Positions 27,731 to 35,587 of a DNA stretch of 64,000 nucleotides are shown here, piece by piece. A program made the position numbers and the translations under genes. A model generated the notes under the pieces. That model saw nothing but the letters and a program-made list of their open reading frames with translations. It was not told the DNA's origin and did no database searches. The stretch's first letter is position 1. Every line of letters begins with the position of its first letter. Source of the stretch: Microbacterium sp. USTB-Y (GTDB taxonomy: Bacteria > Actinomycetota > Actinomycetes > Actinomycetales > Microbacteriaceae); contig NZ_JAGMTU010000002.1 in assembly GCF_023703415.1 (NCBI RefSeq), positions 124,001 to 188,000 of the forward strand, in the 5' to 3' direction.

Positions 27731-28186
27731 TCAGGGCGGCAGAGCCGGCGGGCCGTCGGCGTCCATCACTTCGAGTCCGTTCTTGAAGCGGCCGAGATCG
27801 CGCTGTGCGATGCCTCTGTCCACGCCGAGTCCGGCGCTGATGCGCTCCAGGAGAGACTTGGGCGTCCAGACCACACGCAGCGTCGCACGCGTTCGGTCGG
27901 AGCCGAGGGGTGCGAACACGACGGTGCCGTTGTGTTCCCTTCCCGCCGTGCTCTCCCAGCTGATGCATTCGTCAGGGACGTCCTCGACAGTTCGGGCGTA
28001 GAACGAGCGCCGGAGACCCCCGACTCGTGCGTCCCAGTGCGTCATGTCGTCGCTGAGGCGCTCGACGCGCTCGACGCTGGGTAGGAGTTCGGGCAGATCA
28101 TCGAGATCGGTCCATCGGCGGTAGACCTCGCCGACGGGGCGGCCGATCTCGACGACCGCGACCACGGTACTGGCCTTCACGCTCAT
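27731..28186 (-). CDS. SRPBCC/polyketide-cyclase-like protein
   Basis: The 151-residue START-like domain protein opens with VVAVVEIGRPVGEVYRRWTD, continues with DDMTHWDARVGG and ECISWESTAG, and ends with a C-terminal helix. It is probably a ligand-binding or aromatase/cyclase-like protein of unknown role; similar proteins are frequent in actinobacterial stress and envelope loci. A decayed paralogue lies at 30720-31180. This is the first gene of the segment that separates pdxS from pdxT. Confidence 0.82.
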   Translation of the reverse strand: MSVKASTVVAVVEIGRPVGEVYRRWTDLDDLPELLPSVERVERLSDDMTHWDARVGGLRRSFYARTVEDVPDECISWESTAGREHNGTVVFAPLGSDRTRATLRVVWTPKSLLERISAGLGVDRGIAQRDLGRFKNGLEVMDADGPPALPP

Positions 28187-28219
28187 GTGGCGACGGTGAG
28201 CCGGGATGGACTGGCTTCT

Positions 28220-28609
28220 TCAGTCCGGCGGTTCACTTGTCGGACGTGCCGGACTGGCGCCGCCGGAGTCGGTCTCGTCGCCTGTGCCCTCCACGCCCGT
28301 TCTGCCGTCGACCCGTCCGCCGTCCTCATCCGGGGCCGGTGCGCCTGCGTCGTGGGAGTCTTCGTCGCGCTTGGCGTACGGATCGTCGGATCCCTCCGCC
28401 GCGCGATCCCCTGCGTGTTCCGCGTGAGGGTGCTGTCGCGCGCTGTCGTCGGGTGTGCTCTCTCGCCGAGTGCGCTGTTCCGCTGTGTCCTCGTCCGTGT
28501 CCTCCGCCGCTCGTTCGCGGTCGGCGTCCTCGTCGGGGAGTCGAGGACTCTCGGGACGCGCGTGATGCACGTTCGGTGGCAGCAGTCCTTCGTCATTGAT
28601 CTCGCTCAT
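28220..28609 (-). CDS. Acidic, intrinsically disordered protein
   Basis: The 129-residue protein is dominated by Asp, Glu, Arg, Pro and Gly, with no hydrophobic core, and is predicted to be unstructured. The ATG at 28609 is well supported by AGGAGG 5 nt upstream, which argues that it is translated. No family is recognised. It precedes the SRPBCC gene on the same strand with a 33-bp gap, so the two may be co-transcribed. Confidence 0.6.
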   Translation of the reverse strand: MSEINDEGLLPPNVHHARPESPRLPDEDADRERAAEDTDEDTAEQRTRRESTPDDSARQHPHAEHAGDRAAEGSDDPYAKRDEDSHDAGAPAPDEDGGRVDGRTGVEGTGDETDSGGASPARPTSEPPD

Positions 28610-28745
28610 CTCAACCTCCTGCCGGGATCTCTCTGATGACCCCAGACTCCGTGATCCCCGGGGGAATGGCGAGGGCCTTGACAACCGCCGTCGCCAGTCG
28701 TCAGGTGTTGCCGGGCGCAACGCAGATCAAAAGATCAAAAGAGCG

Positions 28746-29125
28746 TTCGGAGTGAGCTCCGCCTACCGGCATCTGTGTCACGAGATGTCCGGCATCGGGC
28801 GCTTGCCCGCGTTTGTCAATCCCGTGCTCGCCCCGAGAGAAGACTCGTAGAGATGCTGACAGATCGTGACATCGTCGTCCGTTGCCTTGCGCGCGGCGGC
28901 GATCCGAACATCGTGACTGCCGGCGAGCTTGCGGAGGGCACGCCGGCATACGTGGATGCGAACGCTGACATCGCGGATGTGCTGCGGCTCATGCAGGATC
29001 GACAGATCCGACGTGTGCCGGTGATCCAGGATCACGACCTTGTCGGCATCATCAGCCAGGGCGATATCTCGTTGAGCGTCGCTCCGTCCGCTACGGGAGA
29101 GACGGTGGCGCGGATCTCGCAATGA
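28746..29125 (+). pseudogene. CBS-domain protein, frameshifted
   Basis: From 28853 the frame reads a typical CBS-pair C-terminal half: MLTDRDIVVRCLARGGD, then VLRLMQDRQIRRVPVI and LVGIISQGDIS. The expected first CBS half is missing from this frame. Upstream, in another frame ending at 28850, EMSGIGRLPAFVNPV resembles the strand that precedes MLTDRD in intact relatives. I read this as a gene broken by a frameshift and decay upstream. Alternatively the 90-residue C-terminal piece is expressed from 28853, but no good ribosome site precedes it. Confidence 0.5.
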
Positions 29126-29362
29126 TCGGCTGCGCCGATGGCCCGGGTGGCGGAGTTCGCGATCGCCTGGATCCTCGCCGGATCGAGCTCAAACCGGCGG
29201 ACCGACTCCTGAAGGTGTCCGAAGCCTGGGACCGGGTAGAAGTATCTGCGACCGTGCCCTAGCCCTCCCCGCGATCAGCCCGGATAATGCTGGGCAGGCT
29301 TCTGAGATGCAGGGTCGGGTCCGTGCTGGGCGTAATGTCTTCGGCGGAAGAGACGGGGAGCA

Positions 29363-30064
29363 TTGGGTCTGGAGTTCGAGCATCGAGCGTCGGCTTCGCC
29401 GTGGGTGGAGCGGGTGTGGCGCAGTCGCAGTACCGACGGAACCGCGTCTATGTCCTCTGTTGCCCGGGCCGAGTGGGATCTCGTCTTGTGGGAGGACCCC
29501 GACGGCGTCCACGCAGGTTTGCAGGGGCCGGAATCGCGGGCGACCAAGGCAGCGGTCCCGGTTGGTGCCGACTTCGTCGGCATCAGGGTGGTTCGGGGCG
29601 CGATCCTTCCGGCACTTCCCGGCGTGGCGATGGTGGATCGGTTCATCCCGCTTCGGGTGGCGGACGGCCGGCTCGGGCTCTTCGGCGAGCGGCTCGACCT
29701 GCCTGGTTTCGATGATGCGGAGCGTTTCGTGGAAACCCTCGTGCGCGGAGGACTGCTGGTCCGAGCTGATCTCGAATCGGGCGCCATGCTCAGCGAGCGA
29801 ACGCGGCAGCGGCGATATCTCTCGGCAGTCGGTCTTCCACTCCGCACCGTTCGGCAGATCGAGCGAGCGGCCGACGCTGCCGTCCTTCTGCGGGCCGGTG
29901 GACACGTCGCAGAAGTTGCACACGAGGCGGGCTACTTCGACCAGCCGCATCTCGCGCGCTCCCTCCGCCGCTTCATCGGTCCGTCGGCGACCGGGCTGAC
30001 CGATTCCGGCGACGGTGGCACGCTGTCGTTGTTGTACAAGACAGGTCGGGAGGAGACCCGATAG
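29363..30064 (+). CDS. AraC-family transcriptional regulator
   Basis: The protein has 233 residues from a TTG start. The C-terminal part carries the second AraC HTH: LLRAGGHVAEVAHEAGYFDQ, then PHLARSLRRFIGPS. The N-terminal region (EFEHRASASPWVERVWRS) resembles the sensor domain of AraC proteins of the DUF6597 type. The start is uncertain: GGGGAG is only 2 nt before the TTG. It is followed 43 bp later by the dihydrofolate-reductase-like gene, a common pairing. The 237 bp before it hold nothing I recognise. Confidence 0.78.
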   Translation: MGLEFEHRASASPWVERVWRSRSTDGTASMSSVARAEWDLVLWEDPDGVHAGLQGPESRATKAAVPVGADFVGIRVVRGAILPALPGVAMVDRFIPLRVADGRLGLFGERLDLPGFDDAERFVETLVRGGLLVRADLESGAMLSERTRQRRYLSAVGLPLRTVRQIERAADAAVLLRAGGHVAEVAHEAGYFDQPHLARSLRRFIGPSATGLTDSGDGGTLSLLYKTGREETR

Positions 30065-30107
30065 CGTCCGAGAGCGACCGAGCGACGGTCGCGTGAAAGG
30101 AAGCATC

Positions 30108-30683
30108 GTGAACAAGAACCGTGCAGAGAAGATCGGACGTCGTGTCGTCGTCTACGAGCTGATGTCTCTGGACGGCTTCGCGGACGAGCCTGGCGAAGGG
30201 AAGTGGCTACGTGACACGGGCTCCGGGCTCGGTGAGTTCCTGGCCGAGACGATCGCGACGCAGGACACGGTGCTGCTCGGTCGGCGCACCTACGAGAAGT
30301 GGGCGCCGTACTGGCCGACGGCGGACGTGCAGCCGTTCGCGGACTTCATCAACACGACGACGAAGTATGTCTTCACGAGTTCTCCGATCGCAGGGGAGTG
30401 GCGCGAGTCGACGGCCGTCGCGGATCCGGCGGCCGCGTTCGTTGCAGACCTCAAACAGCGGTCGGGAGGCGATATCGGCATCCACGGCAGCCTCTCCGTT
30501 GCTCGGGCTCTGCTCGCTGCGCACCTCGTGGACGATATTCGGCTCGTCATCGCACCGACCATTGCCGGTAACGGCACGAGGTTGTTCAGCGATGACGGTG
30601 ATCTGCAGCGGTTCGAGCTTGTGAGCGATCAGAGGTCGGGAGGATGCATGATGCTCTACTATCGACGCAGCGGCCGCATCTGA
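30108..30683 (+). CDS. Dihydrofolate reductase-like (RibD C-terminal domain) protein
   Basis: The 191-residue protein has VVVYELMSLDGFADEP at the N-terminus, DTVLLGRRTYEKWAPYW, then IGIHGSLSVARALLAAHLVD and the closing LVIAPTIAGNGTRLF. This is the RibD_C/YyaP reductase fold that binds NADPH; the substrate is unknown. The GTG at 30108 follows AAGGAAG. It is probably in one operon with the AraC gene. Confidence 0.87.
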   Translation: MNKNRAEKIGRRVVVYELMSLDGFADEPGEGKWLRDTGSGLGEFLAETIATQDTVLLGRRTYEKWAPYWPTADVQPFADFINTTTKYVFTSSPIAGEWRESTAVADPAAAFVADLKQRSGGDIGIHGSLSVARALLAAHLVDDIRLVIAPTIAGNGTRLFSDDGDLQRFELVSDQRSGGCMMLYYRRSGRI

Positions 30684-30719
30684 CGCCCCGCGCGCTGCGA
30701 TGCTGGCGAGCGGGGGCCA

Positions 30720-31180
30720 GCCGGCCTCGGGCTGGGATGCGTTCAGTGCGCGCTGCAGGCGGCCATGACGCGCGAAGATGAGTGGTCCCTGGAACGGCAA
30801 ACCGACGACCCTGCGCGTGCTGGCGTCCTTCCACGAGACGGTGAGTCGACTTGATCGTCGCAACAGGTTCCTAGAGCAGAAGGCCGAGCCGGGTGCGGCC
30901 AGCGTTGAGGGGCGTGATCATGACGACGCCGCTGTGCTGTTTTCCCGCATCGCCGGTCCAGCTGATCTGGTGGTCCTCTATCTGCTCGACAGTCGTTGCG
31001 TAGAACGAGCGCTACAACCCGGCGACACGGGTGTCCCAGTGGGTCATGTCCTCCTCGATACGTTCGACGCGTTCGACGCGGGGAAGCAGATCAGGGCAGA
31101 TCATCGAGATCATTCCAGCGAGAGTGGACCTCCTCAACCGGCCGGGCGATCTCGTCCACCGCGTTCATGGTGCTGATCAT
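30720..31180 (-). pseudogene. Decayed paralogue of the SRPBCC gene at 27731-28186
   Basis: Reading the minus strand from ATG 31180 gives IARPVEEVHSRWNDLDDLP, then a one-base insertion near 31090, then LLPRVERVERIEEDMTHWD. The frame next meets a TAG (31014-31012) where the intact copy has Arg, continues RSFYATTVEQ and QISWTGDAGKQHSG, and ends at a TAG at 30873. A further frame down to about 30720 carries a helix like the intact C-terminus. Two frame breaks and an internal stop make it a pseudogene. Confidence 0.75.
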
Positions 31181-31627
31181 GATGCCCCTCATGCCGCGCC
31201 GGTAGGCGTAGGTCGATCATGCTGCGCGAGGGTTCCGATCGACACCAGGAGAACGTACTATCGCGCAGCCGCAGCCGCAGCCGCAGCCGCAGCCGCAGCC
31301 GCTCCCCAACCCGTCTCGTTGAGGTGCACAGTACTGCCTCAGGCCCGACATCGGGGTGTCTGGTCGTTGACGATGGTCCCGCTGTTCAGCCGGGTCTCAA
31401 CGCTGGCAGCACAAGAACACCCATGCAGGGCGATGCTCGGATCTGGTTCGACGTCGACGGCCGCCGAGGATGCGGATGGAGGATGCGGCTTTCCCGCGGG
31501 GGAGCGCCTGGTCCTGTGCCATCCGCAAGGCGTCCCCGTCAAGCCCCTCGGCGCGGTTTCGGGCTGCGCATACGGTGGAGCCCTCGGTCGCTCGTTACGC
31601 GATCAAGAACACGGAGAGGAGACGCGC
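31181..31627. other. 447-bp stretch without a recognisable gene
   Basis: It contains the GCAGCC hexamer array at 31265-31300 and the likely promoter and ribosome site (GAGAGGAG, about 31613-31620) of the gene at 31628. The long open frame crossing it reads poly-Ala through the hexamer array and has no family resemblance, so I do not call it a gene. Confidence 0.5.
31265..31300. repeat. (GCAGCC)6 microsatellite
   Basis: Six perfect tandem copies of the hexamer GCAGCC are followed by an imperfect copy. It lies in a non-coding part of the accessory segment. Confidence 0.9.
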
Positions 31628-31990
31628 ATGACCGTGAAGCTCAACGAGAAGGCCCTGCGCCACGCTCAGTCGCTGGTGCGCGAGAGGCACGTGGTGCACG
31701 ACCGGCGCGACGACTGGAGTGAGCACGCCCCCAGCGCGTCGGACGGCAACGACTACATCGATGCGCACGGGATGGACGCGTATGCGCTCTGGTTCCTGGG
31801 CGAGGACACGGGGGAGAGCGAGGGGACGAAGGGACGACACCTCTTCCCCTATGGCGACTTCACGGATCTGCATCGTTGTGCGGTGATCTCCGGGGAGAGC
31901 AGGGCCGGGCAGTACCACCACAAGAGCGTCGAGGACGCTCTCAAGCACCTCCTCGCTCTCATCGACGAGGACGAGCAGGAGAAGCGCTGA
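31628..31990 (+). CDS. Conserved-looking hypothetical protein upstream of the iron-enzyme cassette
   Basis: The 120-residue soluble protein is rich in His and acidic residues, with segments WFLGEDTGESEGTKGRHLFP and AVISGESRAGQYHHKSVEDA and a C-terminal helix ending in DEDEQEKR. I do not recognise a family. The ATG has GAGAGGAG at good spacing, and the gene ends 21 bp before the haem-oxygenase-like gene, so it is probably the first member of that operon. Confidence 0.65.
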   Translation: MTVKLNEKALRHAQSLVRERHVVHDRRDDWSEHAPSASDGNDYIDAHGMDAYALWFLGEDTGESEGTKGRHLFPYGDFTDLHRCAVISGESRAGQYHHKSVEDALKHLLALIDEDEQEKR

Positions 31991-32011
31991 CGGGCGCACA
32001 GGGAGGCGAAC

Positions 32012-33088
32012 ATGCAGCAGCTCATCGATCAGGCGGACCGGGGCACGACGACCTTCCCCAGGGAGCCGTGGGCGTTCGCGGCCCGCGGACCGCTGAGCCG
32101 CGCCCTGATGGACGCGCTCACGGGATCCGGATCCGATCGCGTGGACGATGTCGTCGAAGGTGCCGGACAGGCTGTCGCGGAAGCCGGCGATGTCCTCCGC
32201 GACGACGATGTCCAGCTCTCCTTGTTCCTGCTGTATGCGTCCGCGTATGGATCCATCCCGGCGTGTGATCCGCGCCTCGAATGGGATGTGAGGCTCCTGG
32301 CTGCGCGGCGCGTCCTGGAGGACGCATTCGAGGCCGCGCTCCGCGATCTCGTGGTCGTCGACGCCCTTCCGGAGCGCTCTCCGGTGGCGGTCGCGTCGGC
32401 GCTGTTCGCGTTGACCTCCTCCGACTCCGGACCGAGTCTGTCGCGCCACGTGGCGAAGAAGGCCACCCGGGAGCAGGCGCTGGAGTTCCTGATCCAGCGT
32501 TCGATCTACACGCTGCATGAGGCGGATCCGCATTCGTGGGCGATCCCGCGGTTGAACGGTCGAGCCAAGGCAGCGCTCGTGGAGATCCAGGCCGACGAGT
32601 ACGGAGGAGGTCGGCCTGAGCGGATGCACGCCGAGATCTTCGCGAAGGCGATGCGCGGCGCCGGCCTCGACGACCGCTACGGAGGCTATGTGGACGCCGT
32701 GCCGGCGATCACCCTCTGCTCCCTGAACATGATGTCGATGTTCGGCCTCAACCGACGCCTGCTGGGCGCGATCGTCGGCCATCTCGCGGCGTTCGAGATG
32801 ACGTCGTCGATTCCCAATCGGTTCTACGGCGACGGGCTGCGTCGACTCGGGTTCGGTGATGACGTGACCGACTACTTCGACGAGCATGTCGAGGCCGACG
32901 CCGTGCACGAACAGATCGCCGGGCGCGATCTGGCCGGTGCCCTCGCGGAGGATCAGCCCGAAACGCTCCCCGAGATCATGTTCGGTGCGCGCGCATGCCT
33001 GACCGTCGACGGCCTTGTCGGCGCTCATATCCTGGAGGCCTGGGAGCAGGGGCGGTCGTCCTTGCGCACTACGGCGGCAGGCGCATGA
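32012..33088 (+). CDS. Iron-containing redox enzyme, haem-oxygenase-like fold
   Basis: The 358-residue protein resembles haem-oxygenase-like diiron enzymes (iron-containing redox enzyme family). The signature EIQADEYGGGRPERMHAEIF gives candidate ligands Glu191 and His206. Others are Glu170 in TLHEADPH, Glu262 in AAFEMTS, and Asp290, His292 and His299 in YFDEHVEADAVHE. Members use O2 for desaturation, N-oxygenation or C-C cleavage; the substrate here is unknown. The stop overlaps the CDGSH start by ATGA, which may point to a private electron or cluster donor. Confidence 0.83.
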   Translation: MQQLIDQADRGTTTFPREPWAFAARGPLSRALMDALTGSGSDRVDDVVEGAGQAVAEAGDVLRDDDVQLSLFLLYASAYGSIPACDPRLEWDVRLLAARRVLEDAFEAALRDLVVVDALPERSPVAVASALFALTSSDSGPSLSRHVAKKATREQALEFLIQRSIYTLHEADPHSWAIPRLNGRAKAALVEIQADEYGGGRPERMHAEIFAKAMRGAGLDDRYGGYVDAVPAITLCSLNMMSMFGLNRRLLGAIVGHLAAFEMTSSIPNRFYGDGLRRLGFGDDVTDYFDEHVEADAVHEQIAGRDLAGALAEDQPETLPEIMFGARACLTVDGLVGAHILEAWEQGRSSLRTTAAGA

Positions 33089-33282
33089 GGCCCCCACGGG
33101 TCACGATCAGCCCGTACCAGGACGGGCCGCTGATCGTGCGCGGCGATGTGGAACTCGTCGCCGCCGACGGCACGCCGATCGCGGCACACCGGCGCACCGT
33201 GGCGCTGTGCCGTTGCGGGTTATCCGCGATCAAGCCCTTCTGCGACGGGACGCACAAGCCGGCGGGGTTCAGGGCCGAGTGA
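33085..33282 (+). CDS. CDGSH iron-sulfur domain protein
   Basis: The 65-residue protein has the full CDGSH motif CRCGLSAIKPFCDGTH (C-x-C-x2-S-x3-P-x-C-D-G-x-H), which binds a labile 2Fe-2S cluster through three Cys and one His. It is coupled by 4 nt to the iron-enzyme gene upstream and abuts the ligase gene downstream without a gap. It probably acts as electron or cluster donor to its neighbour. Confidence 0.92.
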   Translation: MRPPRVTISPYQDGPLIVRGDVELVAADGTPIAAHRRTVALCRCGLSAIKPFCDGTHKPAGFRAE

Positions 33283-34341
33283 ATGGCGACCACTTTCGGA
33301 ATCGAAGAGGAGTTCCTGCTCCTCGATGCACGGACGCTCGCCCCGGTCGACGACGCGATGCAGGCGATCGCAGAGCTCGACGGCAGGCATGACGGCACCG
33401 TGGCCGCGGAGTTCCTGCGGTCCCAGGTCGAGTACGCGACTCCGGTGTGCACCACGATGCCCGAGGCCATCGATGCGCTGCTCGGCTTTCGTCGTCTGCT
33501 CGGCCGCTGGGCCGCCGACGCCGGTGTCGTCGCCGCGGGAACAGGAACGCCACCGGCAGGGCAGACACTCGCTGTGATCAGCGAGGGCGAGCGGTACGCG
33601 GAGCTCTCCGCCGAGGTCACCTCCTTGACGGACGACCATCAGATCGGTGGGCTGCACGTGCACGTCGGCGTCGACCGCGACCTCCGCGTGCGGGCGTCCA
33701 ACGCCTTGCGCGGCTGGCTTCCCGTCCTGCTCGGGCTGTCTGCCAACTCGCCGTTCTGGAACGGGAGTGACACCGGCTACGACAGCTGGCGGGCGATCCA
33801 CTCGCGACGGTGGACGACCTACGGGATTCCGCCGGCCTTCCGCGATGACGACGACTACGTCCGCACCGTCGCGGCTCTGGTCGGAATCGGCGCCACCACA
33901 GACGCGCGCGCTCTGAACTGGAACGTGCGCCTGTCCACCGTGTTCCCGACCGTGGAGGTGAGAGTGTGCGATGCTCAGCTCGACGCCGCGTCGTCCGTCG
34001 CCCTGGCCGTCATCATCCGAGCGCTCGTCGACGCCGCAGATGACGAAGGCATGTCGCGTAGCGACCACGCTCCCTGGGATGCGGCGCTCTGGCATGCCGC
34101 ACGGCACGGGCTCCGCGGCACACTGGTCGACCCGCGGACCCGACGCCTCGCCCCGGCTTCAGACGTGCTCCGGGCGCTCTTCGACCGCGTCGCCCCGCAC
34201 CTGAACGGCAGCGAGACCCTCGCCGTGACGGCGATGCTCGATCGCCGACGCACCGGTGCAGCGCGGCAACGCGCGGCCCGCGACCACGGGACGGCCGCGC
34301 TCGCGGAGCTGTATCGGAAACGACTCGATCAGAGACCGTAG
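33283..34341 (+). CDS. Carboxylate-amine ligase, YbdK type (glutamate-cysteine ligase family 2)
   Basis: The 352-residue GCS2 protein has the nucleotide/metal-binding GIEEEFLLLD at the N-terminus, DDHQIGGLHVHVGVDRD in the core and NWNVRLS with TVEVRVCDAQ further on. YbdK-type enzymes form amide bonds at a carboxylate with ATP; some have weak gamma-glutamylcysteine synthesis. The ATG begins directly after the CDGSH stop (TGA then ATG, zero gap), so it is translated with the cassette. Actinobacteria generally use mycothiol, which makes a glutathione role unlikely and a dedicated substrate more plausible. Confidence 0.87.
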   Translation: MATTFGIEEEFLLLDARTLAPVDDAMQAIAELDGRHDGTVAAEFLRSQVEYATPVCTTMPEAIDALLGFRRLLGRWAADAGVVAAGTGTPPAGQTLAVISEGERYAELSAEVTSLTDDHQIGGLHVHVGVDRDLRVRASNALRGWLPVLLGLSANSPFWNGSDTGYDSWRAIHSRRWTTYGIPPAFRDDDDYVRTVAALVGIGATTDARALNWNVRLSTVFPTVEVRVCDAQLDAASSVALAVIIRALVDAADDEGMSRSDHAPWDAALWHAARHGLRGTLVDPRTRRLAPASDVLRALFDRVAPHLNGSETLAVTAMLDRRRTGAARQRAARDHGTAALAELYRKRLDQRP

Positions 34342-34378
34342 GTCCACATCGCTCGGCGGCCCCTGGCCATCGGGCAGC

Positions 34379-34864
34379 TCAGGGGCGGAGCCGATGCTCT
34401 CGTCTCCCGCGGTGGATCGGCAGCATCCAGATCATGAGGCCTGCCGCCAGGCCGCATCCTGCCGTGATGATGGCGGCGGTGACCCCGACAGCTGCGTCGA
34501 AGATGAACACCGCGACCCCGATGGCGAGGATCGTCACGAGGACGAGCAGCACCACGAGCACGCGTGACCCCATGGTCACGAGCCGCTCGCTGGGTCGCTT
34601 GTCCATGCGTCTGCGGTGCTGAACGACCGGCAGGAGACCGAGCAGGGTCGTGCTGCACGCCAGCACCACGAGAACCAGGTAGATCACGTGCGCATGCGCG
34701 GGAAGCTTGGCGAACGTGGGTTGGAAGGCGACGGACAGCAGGAAACCCGAGATGATCTGCGTGCCGGTCTGCGTGACCCGCAGCTCTTGAAGGATCCGCT
34801 CCCACCGCCCCGCGAGGTCGCGTCGCACATCGCCTGCGGTTGACAGTCCGGACTTGCCGCTCAT
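34379..34864 (-). CDS. DUF6328 family membrane protein
   Basis: The 161-residue protein has four hydrophobic segments and the family's ELRVTQTGTQIISGFLLSVAF start. A cytoplasmic RRRMDKRP loop lies between segments 2 and 3. GGGAGG is 7 nt before the ATG. The function is unknown. It converges on the ligase gene. Confidence 0.8.
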   Translation of the reverse strand: MSGKSGLSTAGDVRRDLAGRWERILQELRVTQTGTQIISGFLLSVAFQPTFAKLPAHAHVIYLVLVVLACSTTLLGLLPVVQHRRRMDKRPSERLVTMGSRVLVVLLVLVTILAIGVAVFIFDAAVGVTAAIITAGCGLAAGLMIWMLPIHRGRREHRLRP

Positions 34865-35094
34865 GTCGTCACCTCCCGGCTCCGGTCAGCCCGGGCGGGG
34901 AGCAGGGTTCCTGGGATCGGTGGTTCGTCACGCAGACATTCTCGCCACGTGCCCGGTCGGAAGCGAGCGTCTTGACTCGCCGCGTTCGCCCGTGGCAGCC
35001 CTTGCCCGGAACCCCCGTCCGGCACATGCCCCTTCACGACCCTGGACGGTTCATGCCAGCGTGAACCTCGGAGGCCGGTCAGAGGAGCGCACCA

Positions 35095-35271
35095 GTGGTC
35101 GATCGCAAGCACCGAATCGCCGGAGAGGGCTCCGGCCGACATCCGTCGGAGCGCGAAGGCGGCGACACGCGCGCCGACACGGACAAGCCGGAACGCAAGC
35201 ACAATCCCGTCGTGCGGTTTCTGCGCATCGCCGGCATCTACGGCATCTGGTTCACGATCGCCGGCGGCTGA
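35095..35271 (+). CDS. Small protein with a C-terminal hydrophobic tail
   Basis: This 58-residue ORF has a charged, disordered first 38 residues (MVDRKHRIAGEGSGRHPS...) and a hydrophobic C-terminus, RFLRIAGIYGIWFTIAGG. The GTG is supported by GGAG 7 nt upstream. The tail is long enough for one membrane pass or peripheral anchoring. No family is recognised. The 230 bp upstream hold nothing else I can name. Confidence 0.5.
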   Translation: MVDRKHRIAGEGSGRHPSEREGGDTRADTDKPERKHNPVVRFLRIAGIYGIWFTIAGG

Positions 35272-35391
35272 CGCTCCCGGTGACATCATCCACGACGCGG
35301 GAAAGTCCACGACCTTCAGTCCGGAAGTCAACACCCTGTCCGGAGCCGGTGCCTTTTCATACAGTCGATGACACACGAAAGGAGAACCACC

Positions 35392-35562
35392 ATGAGTGAT
35401 CCCCAGAACGGCGGTCCGCAGAACACGCAGGGCACGCCCGGCCCGAACGAGGAAGCCGACACCGCATCCGGCGGAGCCCCGGAACGGCCCGATCAAGATC
35501 TCCTGGATGAGGAGACCACTGACGAGAACGGCAAGCCGGTCGAGAACCCGTCCGGCGGCTGA
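35392..35562 (+). CDS. Small acidic disordered protein
   Basis: This 56-residue ORF is rich in Asn, Gln, Gly, Pro, Glu and Asp, without a hydrophobic core. The ATG follows AAAGGAG at good spacing, so translation is likely. It resembles in composition the disordered protein at 28220-28609, at the other end of the accessory segment. No function can be given. Confidence 0.6.
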   Translation: MSDPQNGGPQNTQGTPGPNEEADTASGGAPERPDQDLLDEETTDENGKPVENPSGG

Positions 35563-35574
35563 GTGCCCTTCGAC

Positions 35575-35580
35575 TAGGCT
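35575..35580 (+). promoter_or_regulatory. -10 hexamer for leaderless pdxT
   Basis: TAGGCT lies 7 nt before the pdxT ATG at 35588. It gives pdxT its own promoter, independent of pdxS. Confidence 0.55.
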
Positions 35581-35587
35581 TTGGCCT

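Noticed and set aside
29126..29362. Short minus-strand open frame containing YFYPVPGFGHLQESVRRF
   Set aside because: It has no start, no family resemblance and no ribosome site. It may be gene debris but cannot be supported.
31031..31627. N-terminal extension of the gene at 31628 through the GCAGCC array
   Set aside because: The open frame reads poly-Ala and then low-complexity sequence, overlaps the SRPBCC pseudogene, and a good ribosome site precedes the ATG at 31628.
33283..34341. Glutathione biosynthesis
   Set aside because: The GCS2/YbdK family match alone does not show glutathione synthesis, no glutathione synthetase is nearby, and most actinobacteria use mycothiol.
27687..35574. Integrated mobile element or prophage
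   Set aside because: I found no integrase, transposase, tRNA-gene border or flanking direct repeat. An older, unmarked insertion remains possible.
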